Source: Ilyonectria destructans (lineage: Eukaryota > Ascomycota > Sordariomycetes > Hypocreales > Nectriaceae). From it: a DNA stretch of 64,000 nucleotides. The position numbers were made by a program, and so were the translations under genes. The stretch lies in contig JAHEWK010000003.1 in assembly GCA_020740775.1 (NCBI GenBank), forward strand, positions 2,542,001 to 2,606,000, given 5' to 3'. This document shows positions 34,208 to 43,242 of this stretch, piece by piece; position 1 is the first letter of the stretch; each line of letters opens with the position of its first letter. Below the pieces are notes generated by a model that was given only the letters and a program-made list of their open reading frames with translations, was not told where the DNA came from and did not search any database.

Positions 34208-36289
34208 ATGAAACTTGAGCCTAGAATCACAATCGCATCGATACTTCCTTCTCCAAGAACCCCCCATTCGTCTCGCAGCCGCCCTGCTTATAGCCAACAA
34301 CAAATCGCTTGCCACACTTTTTCTACCACTACTAAAATGGCTGGCGACGCACCGCCCACGAACACGGTCGAGCATGGTGGCAAAGGGTACCGAACCGTCA
34401 CGGAAGGAAAGGCGACTATCCTAGTGCCCCAGGGCGCCAAGATTGGCGAGGATCGTGGAGAGGTTCAACAAGTCTTCTACAACCCCATTCAACAGTACAA
34501 TCGCGATCTCTCGGTTCTTGCAATCAAGACATACGGCGAAGAGGTTCTCGAAAAGAGACGAGAGCAATATGAAGCGCGCATGGCAAAGCAGGGGAAGAAG
34601 AGGAAGCGCGATGATGATGTGTCAAAACCCAAGGAAACCACTGACGAGGCCGGAAAGTCCACAGTCGAGGGCCAGTCGCAAGCTCTCGAGCAGCCAAAGT
34701 CTGAGGTTTCGGAGAAGCAACAGAAATCTGAGCCCCCGAAAGCCCAGTTCAAGATTCTTGACGCTCTGTCAGCGTCTGGATTGCGAGCCCTTCGATATGC
34801 TCATGAGCTGCCCTTCGTAACCTCTGTCAAGGCGAACGACCTGTCTGATTCGGCCGCGGAGACGATCAAGATGAATGTAAACCACAATGGGCTTGAGGAA
34901 AAAATCACCGTCACGCAAGGCGATGCTCTCGCGCACATGTACCGCGCGATTGCAGACGACTTGTCGAATCGAGATCGATTAGGGAACGCCGGCAAGGCTC
35001 ACAAGTTCGACGTGATTGACCTGGACCCTTACGGCACGGCCGCGCCTTTCTTCGATGCTGCAGTCCAGGCTGTACGAGACGACGGTGGTCTTCTTTGCAT
35101 CACCTGCACAGACAGCGCTGTGTGGGCTGGACATAGCTACTGCGAGAAGACGTTCGCCTTGTATGGTGGAATTCCCATTAAAGGCATGCACTCGCACGAA
35201 GGTGGTCTACGACTTGTGCTGAACGCAGTTGCAACCTCTGCGGCTCGCTACGGTCTGACGATTGAACCCCTCCTTTCCCTTTCGATCGACTTTTACACCA
35301 AATTCTTCATTCGTGTTACCAAGTCTCCTCAGTCCGTCAAGTTCCTCGCTGCTAAGACGATGCTGGTGTACAGCTGCGATCAAGGCTGTGGTGCTTGGGA
35401 AACACAGCCTCTCATGAGAAGCAAGCCGACACCAAACAAGAAGGGGTCCGGTGCTTTCTACAAGCACACTATGTCTCTCGGGCCGACAGCTGATCGGTTT
35501 TGCCAGCACTGCGGATTCAAGATGCACATCAACGGCCCGATGTATGGAGGACACATTCACTCCAAGGACTTCATACAGCGACTCTTGGAGCAGATCCCCG
35601 GAGCGGACAGTTCTGTCTATGGCACCTTGCCCAGACTTGAGGGTATGCTTCGAACGGCTCTTGAGGAGTATCTCGAAGGACCAGAGATCAAAGAGTCAAT
35701 CGATCCCAAGGATATCAAGCTTGCAGCCATTGACAACTACCCCTTCTTTGTCATCCCTAGCAAGCTGGCCAGCGTAGTCAGTTGCTCGACCCCTGGCGAA
35801 GACATGTTTAGAGGGGCCCTGATGCACCTGGGTTACCGAACTACGAGAAGCCACTGCCGACCGGGAAGCATCAAGACCGATGCCCCTTGGTCCACAATTT
35901 GGTGGGTGATGACTGAGTGGATCCGCCAGAAGTCTCCCATCAAGGAAGCAAATATCAAGTCATCCTCGGCTGCTTGGAAAATCTTGAAAGAGGCGGGCCT
36001 GGTTGGCCGTGAAGATGCTGGATCGGAGGAAGCACCATCCAAGGATCAGAGCACAGAGATGGAGGGGGTGGAACAGCAACAGTCGTCAGACGCGAAGGCC
36101 AATGAGTCAGCCGATGCATCAAACGGAAGCGAGGCTGTCCCTCCAACCGAGGAGGAGCTGCGCAAGACATTATTGTTCAACGAGGACTTGGTGCGACTGG
36201 TGCGTCGACGTGGAGAACAAAAGTATGTTCGATACCAGATGAATCCTCGGGAGAACTGGGGTCCGCTCTCCAAGGCCAGCAAGCGGTAA
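34208..36289 (+). CDS. TRM1: tRNA (guanine26-N2)-dimethyltransferase
   Basis: SAM-dependent enzyme that makes N2,N2-dimethylguanosine at position 26 of cytosolic and mitochondrial tRNAs. A single exon encodes 693 aa from the ATG at 34208, or 650 aa from the ATG at 34337; a further in-frame ATG is at 34163. The segment between 34208 and 34337 is rich in Arg/Ser/Thr and free of clusters of acidic residues (RITIASILPSPRTPHSSRSR), like a mitochondrial presequence. The shorter form starts MAGDAPP. Dual localisation by alternative starts is known for yeast Trm1. Motifs: QVFYNPIQQYNRDLSVLAI near the N-terminus, KILDALSASGLRALRYA (SAM site), DLDPYGTAAPFFDAAVQA (the catalytic DPYG-type loop), ITCTDSAVWAG, and a Cys cluster (CDQGCGAW ... 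CQHCGFKMH). A Lys/Glu-rich insert after about residue 130 and an acidic Ser-rich insert near the C-terminus are fungal additions. Confidence 0.96.
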   Translation: MKLEPRITIASILPSPRTPHSSRSRPAYSQQQIACHTFSTTTKMAGDAPPTNTVEHGGKGYRTVTEGKATILVPQGAKIGEDRGEVQQVFYNPIQQYNRDLSVLAIKTYGEEVLEKRREQYEARMAKQGKKRKRDDDVSKPKETTDEAGKSTVEGQSQALEQPKSEVSEKQQKSEPPKAQFKILDALSASGLRALRYAHELPFVTSVKANDLSDSAAETIKMNVNHNGLEEKITVTQGDALAHMYRAIADDLSNRDRLGNAGKAHKFDVIDLDPYGTAAPFFDAAVQAVRDDGGLLCITCTDSAVWAGHSYCEKTFALYGGIPIKGMHSHEGGLRLVLNAVATSAARYGLTIEPLLSLSIDFYTKFFIRVTKSPQSVKFLAAKTMLVYSCDQGCGAWETQPLMRSKPTPNKKGSGAFYKHTMSLGPTADRFCQHCGFKMHINGPMYGGHIHSKDFIQRLLEQIPGADSSVYGTLPRLEGMLRTALEEYLEGPEIKESIDPKDIKLAAIDNYPFFVIPSKLASVVSCSTPGEDMFRGALMHLGYRTTRSHCRPGSIKTDAPWSTIWWVMTEWIRQKSPIKEANIKSSSAAWKILKEAGLVGREDAGSEEAPSKDQSTEMEGVEQQQSSDAKANESADASNGSEAVPPTEEELRKTLLFNEDLVRLVRRRGEQKYVRYQMNPRENWGPLSKASKR

Positions 36290-36798
36290 GATACAGACAT
36301 GGGTTGCTCCATTCCAGTTGGAATACCATACTTAAAGCAGAGGAATGATTGCGCCCGATTTACTTAATTCGGTCGTGTGGATTCGGTTGATGCGTCTGGC
36401 GTCATCTGGAGCCTGGAGCGGGCAATCTTCGTCAGCTGGAGCCGGCCCCACAAGCAATGGTGCAAATCAAGGGCAATGCCAGAACAAACCGAGCCAAATA
36501 GCGCGGCTCTTCTAAAAGCACCGCCCTCTCGGCTGCGTCAGGCCGATTGATTGCTCCTCACATGCAGGGCATTTGCTCATGACCGCGCTACGCGTACTTG
36601 CTGCCTCACCTACCTTTATTGGCCAGATAGCTACTCCATCCCATCACCACACATACATACATCCCGTTCATGCATCTATCAAGATCGGTTGTCCTTGTCT
36701 GAACCGATCCGTCCCTTTCTTTCTCTCTCTTTTCTCCTCTCCATGAATCTGGTGTCTCATCCATCGTTGCTACTGTGTCCCGCCCCGTTCCCCGCACA
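36290..36798. promoter_or_regulatory. Intergenic/promoter region between TRM1 and the lipid kinase gene
   Basis: About 0.5 kb. The last 150 bp is pyrimidine-rich (CTTTCTTTCTCTCTCTTTTC, 36714-36733) and is likely the leader of the downstream gene. No coding frame is supported. Confidence 0.45.
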
Positions 36799-38277
36799 AT
36801 GAGCTCCGCACTGCCGCAGGCGCACCCTCAAGAGGTTCTGCCTGTAGCTGACGTCGCTTTCGCAGACGGCAATCTGACGTGGACTCGAGCCGGATCATCC
36901 GAAGAAGTTGATGGCGACGAAATCCTGTTCATTCTAGAAGCACCAAGCACAAATGTTGCGGACCTGGAGTTCATCATTTGTTGTCTCAAGGAAGTCCCTG
37001 AAGACCAGGGAAACCCGTATCGCCTCTCTCTGTTCAGAACCGCAGAGATACCTGCCGAGGTCCCAGAGCGATATATCGTTAGGGATTTGCCGCCTTACCT
37101 CCGCCATGGGGTAAATAACGAGGTAGACGTCATTGTCTCGACCAAATCCGGCACGGGGTTAGCCTTGAGAGTATGGGAAGACGTGCTGCGACACCTCTGG
37201 CAATTAATCGCAGGTCGCGTGGGTGAGCAGCGTACGCTTCAGGCCCACGGTCGCCAGCCACCCACAAGCGAGTTGTATTACCGACTCAATATTACGCAAA
37301 GTGCGGAGACCATTCGCAACTTTTCGAAAAGTGTATGGGCCTCAAACGACCAGAGTCCAAGGTCAAGAACCATTGTGCTTCTCAGCGGAGACGGCGGAGT
37401 GGTGGAGCTACTGAATGGGTCTAATCAAGACTCATCACACGCGACCTTGCCCTTGATGGCACTGCTTCCTCTGGGGACGGGAAATGGCCTCTTTCATTCC
37501 ATGCACAAGCCGCTGTATCTGAGTCCCGGACCAAGCCCACTGGTCCATGGACTACGAACGCTCTTTCAGGGAACGCCTTCTGATCTCCCGGTCTTTCGAG
37601 CGTCCTTTTCACCCGGGTCTCGAATAGTCACCTTTACCGACAAAGCGTCTGCGACTGGTGAATCCAATGATGATGCCAGGTTTTTGAAAGAAGAAACCTC
37701 CGTATCCCATCTGAACGGCGCCATCGTTGCTAGTTATGGGTTCCACGCCAGCATTGTCTACGAAAGCGACACACCTGAGTACCGCGTCCATGGCAACAAA
37801 CGCTTTGGTATGGTCGCCCAGGAACTCCTGAGGGAGGCCCACCCATATGGCGCGCAGGTTTCCATTCGGCGTCCCGGATCGTCCAAGTTTGAGACCATCC
37901 CTCGGGACACGCATGCATACGTGCTCGCCACACTAGTGTCGAACCTAGAACGGACGTTTACCATATCACCCGCGAGCAAGCCCCTCCAGGGACAACTTCG
38001 GCTGGTTCACTTCGGGCCTATCGGAGGCGAGAGGACAATGGATGTCATGATGAAGGCATATGACGAGGGTAAGCATGTGGATATCAAGTGGGATGATGGT
38101 GAGCAGGTTGGATATGATGAGGTGGAAGAGGTTCAAGTCGTCATTTTGGAAGAGGAAGAGAGGTGGCGCAAGGTCTGCATTGATGGCACAATCGTCGAAG
38201 TCCCAAGAGGCGGGCAGATGAGCGTGAAGATGTTGGAGCGAGGGCCTTTTAAGGTGTTGGCATATTCTCGTCTGTAG
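36799..38277 (+). CDS. Diacylglycerol-kinase-fold lipid kinase (sphingosine kinase/LCB5-like)
   Basis: A 492-aa single-exon protein from the ATG at 36799. The catalytic domain (about residues 125-300) holds SRTIVLLSGDGGVVELLNG with the GDGG ATP-binding signature, and LMALLPLGTGNGLFHSMHKP matching the P-x-GTGN motif that lines the active site. Downstream, the LNGAIVASYGFHASIVYES region and the C-terminal beta-rich domain (IGGERTMDVMMKAY) fit sphingosine/ceramide/DAG kinases. The protein therefore probably phosphorylates a long-chain base or diacylglycerol at a membrane. Which lipid cannot be told; sequence drift from LCB4/5 is considerable. Its stop lies only 94 bp from the stop of the convergent ABC-F gene, so the transcripts probably overlap. 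Confidence 0.86.
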   Translation: MSSALPQAHPQEVLPVADVAFADGNLTWTRAGSSEEVDGDEILFILEAPSTNVADLEFIICCLKEVPEDQGNPYRLSLFRTAEIPAEVPERYIVRDLPPYLRHGVNNEVDVIVSTKSGTGLALRVWEDVLRHLWQLIAGRVGEQRTLQAHGRQPPTSELYYRLNITQSAETIRNFSKSVWASNDQSPRSRTIVLLSGDGGVVELLNGSNQDSSHATLPLMALLPLGTGNGLFHSMHKPLYLSPGPSPLVHGLRTLFQGTPSDLPVFRASFSPGSRIVTFTDKASATGESNDDARFLKEETSVSHLNGAIVASYGFHASIVYESDTPEYRVHGNKRFGMVAQELLREAHPYGAQVSIRRPGSSKFETIPRDTHAYVLATLVSNLERTFTISPASKPLQGQLRLVHFGPIGGERTMDVMMKAYDEGKHVDIKWDDGEQVGYDEVEEVQVVILEEEERWRKVCIDGTIVEVPRGGQMSVKMLERGPFKVLAYSRL

Positions 38278-38371
38278 CGTAGATAAAGAGGCGCTGGGGG
38301 GTTTGATGCGGCATTCGCTGCCTGGTAGTGTATTTGTTGATTGGCACACATGGTTCAAGTTATAACTCGTC

Positions 38372-40819
38372 TCACTGTTGGAGTAGTTTCTTCACCCTCT
38401 TCTCCATGAGTTGCTCAAACTCATCCACTCCATTCTCCAAAATACTCATCTTTCCTCCCTTCAACCTATACACCACTCGCCTTCTCGGGCTCTCTTCGCC
38501 ATCGTCCTCCTCGTCGCTATCCTCTTCATCCTCATCCCGTGCCCCCTCCACCACACCTCGCATGAACCATCGGTCGTGGCTCACAAGGATGACAGCGCCC
38601 TCCCAATCACGCAGCGCCTCCCGCAGGGCCGTCACCGTCTCGTAGTCGAGATGCGTGGTGACTTCATCGAGGATCAGGCAGTGAGGTTGCCGCCACAGCA
38701 GGCGGGCGAGTTCAACGCGGACGACTTGGCCACCTGAGAGCTTCATGAGAGGCACATCAGAGGCAAAACGGCCGGGGAGACCGAGCTTGCCGAAGAGGCC
38801 GCGGAGTTCCCCCTCGTTAATCTCATCGGTTTGCGCTCCAACCTCGCGAGTGAGAAGAGCGAGAGCTGTGAGGCCTGGTTCTTCGCGCCCGATGGCCTGG
38901 AGAGCGTCGACGGCGTGCTGGGAGTAGTAGCCCAGCTTTAGGCGCGGATGGGCGGTGACTGTGCCGGAGGACGGCCGGGTTTCGTCAACCAGCAGTTTTA
39001 CCAGCGTGGACTTCCCGGCGCCGTTCAGGCCCAAGATGCCGATGCGGTCGCCCATGCTGACGGAGAGGGTGATGTCCTGGACCACGAGGGGGGTCTTGGG
39101 CGAGTATCGAAATGCAACCTTTTCGAGGGAGATGAGCGCCCCTGGGAACCGCAAGTCGAGGGTCTCTGGTAGGCAGATGACGACGGGGCGGTCCTCGGGG
39201 GGGATATCAATATCCTCGCGAGAGGTGAGGTAAAAGCCCACGAGCTCGCGGTTCAGCTTGAAGCGGCCGCCGCGATGGTTGACTTGCATGCCCCAGCGGT
39301 CGTCGAGCTTCTTCTGTCGAGATTTGGCCTGTCGGAGCTTGTTCTGGTCGTCGTTGGCCTTGCCGGCCTTGATGTTGGCGGCAATGGACTTTTCAATGTG
39401 TGCCTTCTGCTTGTCCTGAGCGTCCTTCATCTTGGTGAGCCAGAGCTTACGCTCCGATTGGGAGGCTTCATAGGTGGGAAGATCGCCGTGAAAAGATGTA
39501 AGCTGCTTATCCTTCAAAATGATAAGATCAGTGCAGACAGAAATGAAGTCGCGATCGTGGGAGACGAGGATCAGGGTCGGGGCCTTGTCCGTATCCTCGA
39601 GACCTTGGAGGTAGCGCTGGAGCCAGATGATACCCAGGAGGTCGAGGAAGTTGGTGGGCTCGTCGAGGATAAGAATGTCTGTCTCCTGTAGCAGGGCTGT
39701 TGCGAGGGATGCGCGCATGTGCCATCCACCTGAGAGACTCGTGATGGGCTTCGCCATGAGCGACTCTGAAAACCCAAGACCAGTGAGTATCTTCTTGGCC
39801 TGCGACTCCGTCTCAGCAACGCGAGAGGGATCGATCTGGATCTGAAGATCGGCTAGCATATCAACAGCCTCCTGCGTTTCCGCTTGGAGGGTATCAGGCG
39901 TGATGTCGTCGTTCCCCTGCTCCAAACTACACAGGCTTGTTAGAGTCAAGGGGCTCGATGGTGCTCAATGACGTACACAGTGCTGGACTCGGCAACGACT
40001 TTCTCGTATGCCACCAATGCTTTACGCGCCTGCAGTCCACGAGCGCCACTGCGAAGTCTGGCGTCCTTGTCGAGTCGGAAGAGACGTTGCTGGTGGCGGT
40101 GATGCTTTAACTGGCGTAAGGCTCGAACCGGGGCGTATGAATCCGAGGCATTGACACCTTCGGATAGGACTGCAGATATGAATTATGAGAACAGATGCGG
40201 TTAGAAATTTGGAAAGAAGGTATACCCTTTATCTCCTGCTCAACAGCCTGCTTCGCAGTAGCTCGCTCAATCACCTCTTCCAAGACGCTTGCGGCAGGGC
40301 CATCTTCAGAGGCAGGCTTTCCATCGGAATTCTCACCGACGAGCCTGGATTGTTGCAGAAGTGCTATCCTGGTTCCCTCGGGGATCCCAGGGATGAGCTT
40401 CTCCGCAATAGCCTTGAGCAACGCTAATGACGAGTTGGTTAGCAAGAGTCAGCTTTGAGAGTGCTGCAGAGTCAGAGTCGTACTAGATTTCCCAGTCCCA
40501 TTGCGTCCAACAAGGGCATACCGTTGGCCTTCCTTCAGCCTCAATTTGGCATTGGCGAGAATCTCAATACCCTCAGCCTTTGCCTTGCCCTTGCTCTTTG
40601 CCGTAGACTTGCCGCTGGGCTTGCCGCCCGAAGTGACGGTGATGGAGATGCCTTCGATTTCGAGCTGTAGGTCCTCAGAGTTAGATCTTGGCTGTCTGCG
40701 AGAGGGGGGTTTTTAATGGACGTTTGTACCTCGCGATAATTGGGCGACTCGATGTGAAAGCGCGTCTGCTTGGAGGTGCAGAGGATGGTCGCTACAGATT
40801 CAGCGGCAATCGACGTCAT
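38372..40819 (-). CDS. ABC-F family ATPase (twin ABC domains, no membrane part)
   Basis: Soluble ABC-F protein, a class acting on ribosomes and translation (Gcn20/Arb1 relatives). Five exons: 40819-40730, 40664-40484, 40423-40226, 40169-39977 and 39926-38372, with introns of 65, 60, 56 and 50 bp. All phases agree, giving 738 aa. The intron after exon 2 splits the first Walker A (GRNGTGKST). ABC1 has signature LSGGWHMRASLA and Walker B ILILDEPTNFLD. An ABC-F linker with a charged helix follows (about residues 350-410). ABC2 has GLNGAGKST, LSGGQVVRVELAR and a divergent Walker B, CLILDEVTTHLD, where the family norm is DEPTNHLD; the catalytic Glu is kept. The C-terminus is acidic and then basic. 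A Gcn4-type site lies about 520 bp upstream. The exact subgroup is unclear. Confidence 0.93.
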
Positions 40820-41546
40820 TGTGGACAACAAGGATTGAAGCGAAGCAGAAGCAGAAGCAGAACAATTACTCTGGAAAGAAGGAAAGGGACAAGAAATTCA
40901 AGAAACACAGTCAAGTATCGTACATTCAGTGATTGATGGAATGAAACCAGCAGATGCGCTTTGCTCCCGCACTGGAAGCCAACTGGCACTACATGGGTTA
41001 AGTAGTTGTCTTTGTGATGGCGATTTTTGGTGCTATCAGCGGATTTTCCCCGCGATGGCTTGTTCTCAGCCAAGTCCAACGCCAACGAATCACGGTCCGG
41101 GAGCGACGAATAAGGTGCTCTCGGAGAAGAAAGACATGCCACTTGCTCTTTCCGTTTAGAGGTGCCGCCATTAAACTGTCGGTGACTCATACCGGATGAC
41201 TCGCTACATTTATTGAACTAGGACCCGCCTTGCTGCATTTCAATTGTGTGACCCCAAGATCTACAGCGCGAATAAATCAATTGTGTCAGTTTCGGGGACG
41301 CTGCCAGTCATGGCAGGAAATGACTGCTTAATGAGTGAGTGACTCACTCATTTATCGACCGACTCGCTGTTTCGCAGTATTAACATTCACAAGCTCACTC
41401 TCACCCGACGTAGGTAGCTAACCTACACCATTTCCCTAGCACCTCTCAAGTAATCAGGAAGAAAGGAAGAGGGGAAGGCCAGATAGTAAAATGTTTTTCT
41501 TATTTTTCCCATGATCTCATTTTCCTATGATATAAAATACGTTGTT
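40820..41546. promoter_or_regulatory. ABC-F promoter region with Gcn4/AP-1-type palindrome
   Basis: About 0.7 kb upstream of the ABC-F start. It holds the palindrome at 41330-41352. AT-rich sequence follows at about 41490-41540. No gene is supported. Confidence 0.4.
41330..41352. promoter_or_regulatory. 23-bp palindrome centred on a Gcn4/AP-1 site
   Basis: Ten-base arms (AATGAGTGAG / CTCACTCATT) flank TGA. The centre contains TGACTCA (41340-41346), the consensus bound by Gcn4/CPC1-type bZIP factors, extended symmetrically by further GTGA/TCAC repeats. It lies about 520 bp upstream of the ABC-F translation-factor-like gene, which would fit amino-acid control. The function is inferred. Confidence 0.4.
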
Positions 41547-41762
41547 TTATCTCTCTTTAGGACGCTTGCCATGGGAGCATAAGTCCACCCACGACTGCAA
41601 CAACATCTGACTGGGAACCCCGTGGTTCTCAGAATAGTTGTTGGCATTATGATCTTCCCACTGATTTGAAGTGAGATTTCGATAGGTATATGATAAAAGC
41701 CGCCAGTAGACGCGGGTGGAGATACCTTCATATCCAATGACTCCATTCTTAAAGAACTCCAT
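41547..41762 (-). other. Short orphan open frame (71 codons)
   Basis: Starts at an ATG at 41762 and encodes an aromatic-rich peptide I do not recognise (contains VYWRLLSYTYRNLTSNQWED). It follows directly on the interrupted orphan frame in the same orientation, overlapping its end, so it may be a remnant exon of the same decayed gene. Weakly supported. Confidence 0.25.
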
Positions 41763-42398
41763 AGGAACCCCGACACAGAGTCGAGATGGCCAACGGCGTC
41801 GAGATGGTGGGACTGAGTCGCTGTAAGCGATTACCGGCGGTTTCTGCCTGTTTAAGGGATCCCAGTTGGCCTAGATCGACGTAATTGACTGGTAGGAATA
41901 TGTAGAGATTGAGTAGTGCCTTGAGGCTAATAGTGCTGAACCTGCGACGGTAGAAGGGCTCGAACAGTAGCGCATTGTCGTCTTCATCGTTAAAGCGGAA
42001 CCTGAAGCTCGATTCCCATGTCAGCACATGCTTGACAGGGTACACAACCTGCCCGGACGGGAGGGCCTCCACGCCGGGAAGTAAGTGCTCCTTCAGGAGC
42101 TTCGGGAACTCCAGGCGGGATACACCAAGTGTGTCCCTATCCGGACAAAACCACGTCTCTGTCACGGACAATAAAAAGTTCTGGCCGCATCTTTGAGGGA
42201 TCTTACAACCCAGGACCCATGGGCGCATGAGTCTGGCCGTGTTTGAAAGAGTTGTATCAAAGACCTCCTAAATCTTGATAAACTCTGGGGTGGCTGCATT
42301 GAACGGGTCGTTTGTCCTGTCCTCGAAGACGATAGCGGGCTCAGCCGCCACAGAGATCCCTGGAAAGCGTAGCATCGGTCGCAGTCGGTCGCTTGCGT

Positions 42399-42488
42399 CT
42401 GTTCGAGGGATCCTGGTTAGCCTTGACGGACGTAAGCGGCATCTCAATGGGGCCTGCCGAGCAGATGACCACAGCAGGGAAGAAAGAG
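42399..42488. repeat. Direct repeat copy 1 (90 bp, 144-bp period)
   Basis: Matches 42543-42632 without gaps at 79 of 90 positions; 7 of the 11 differences are transitions. Confidence 0.85.
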
Positions 42489-42542
42489 AAACAGACCTGC
42501 GTCGGCATGGAACGGGGTGGTTAAAGTTGTCGATGATCGTAT

Positions 42543-42632
42543 CTGTTCGAGGGATCATGGTTAGCCTTGATGGACGTGAGTGGCATATCAACAGGTCATA
42601 CCGAGCAGATGGCCACAGCAGGGAAGAAAGAG
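42543..42632. repeat. Direct repeat copy 2 (90 bp, 144-bp period)
   Basis: Second copy of 42399-42488. A more diverged third copy may lie near 41845-41895, where CTGTTTAAGGGATCCCAGTT resembles the start of the unit. Confidence 0.85.
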
Positions 42633-42640
42633 GAACCAAC

Positions 42641-43242
42641 TTATATTCTGGATGAATAGACCCGGATAAAGAAACTCCGTGAGTATATATCTGTTGTTTT
42701 TGTTGACGGGTGCTGGCATTTGCAAACTGGTTCCTCATTCAAAAAGGTATATGCTTGTGCCACTTGTGTTCCAATATAGAGGTCATCAGGCGACGAAGGG
42801 TGAACCAGGCTGATGACGAGCTCTGGGGTTGAGGACGGAAGACACTTTTCCGTCTGGTAACCCTGACCCGACGCAGCAGTTGACATTCCTGTGCGAGCTC
42901 GGGCGTATAATATATAACAGGTGAAACCTATGAGCTGGAAGGGACATCTTTTCGAGCTTTCGGGAAGTTCGGAACCGGTCGTCAGGCACTCAGGGCGTGG
43001 TAAATCTTGGCCCTCGTCGTCGTCGTCTTCAGGTCTGTTGTGAAGCCTGTGTTCGGCCAGGTCCTCGGCCGACTCTACCTCCATCCATCGGAGGAAACGG
43101 TCGAAGCCGAGTATCCGTGGCCGAACGCTCGTCTCGGTACACTCCTCTTCCTCGACGGCGTCATCGAGGAAAGGGCAGGTGCTGACGGGATCAACCACCT
43201 CTCCTTCAAGACTTAGAGCCAGAGCACGTTCGCCGAGGCCAT
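42641..43242 (-). other. Orphan acidic open frame, possible exon fragment
   Basis: About 200 codons open, without a convincing ATG at its 5' end, so at best an internal exon. The peptide is acidic (FLDDAVEEEECTET; RPEDDDDEGQDLPRPE) with a protein-like stretch FDRFLRWMEVESAEDLAEHR. No family is recognised. It lies on the same strand just upstream of the TAG-interrupted orphan frame and may once have been joined to it. Confidence 0.3.

Larger units (their letters stand above)
41749..42738 (-). pseudogene. Orphan reading frame interrupted by one in-frame TAG; contains a duplicated segment
   Basis: From the ATG at 42738 the frame is open for 156 codons to a TAG at 42270-42268. It then continues in the same frame for 172 codons to 41749. 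I recognise no family. The downstream half looks protein-like (LGVSRLEFPKLLKEHLLPGV, FRFRFNDEDDNALLFEPFYR). The upstream half contains two copies of a 90-bp unit 144 bp (48 codons) apart, so the duplication keeps frame; it reads SLLWSSAR...RPSRLTRIPRTD in one copy and SLLWPSAR...RPSRLTMIPRTD in the other. It could be a decayed gene, an orphan gene with recoding, or chance. The neighbouring frames 41547-41762 and 42641-43242 share the strand. Confidence 0.35.

Noticed and set aside
40107..40140. GGTTCGA-type box suggesting a tRNA
   Set aside because: It is coding sequence of the ABC-F exon 4; no cloverleaf can be drawn around it.
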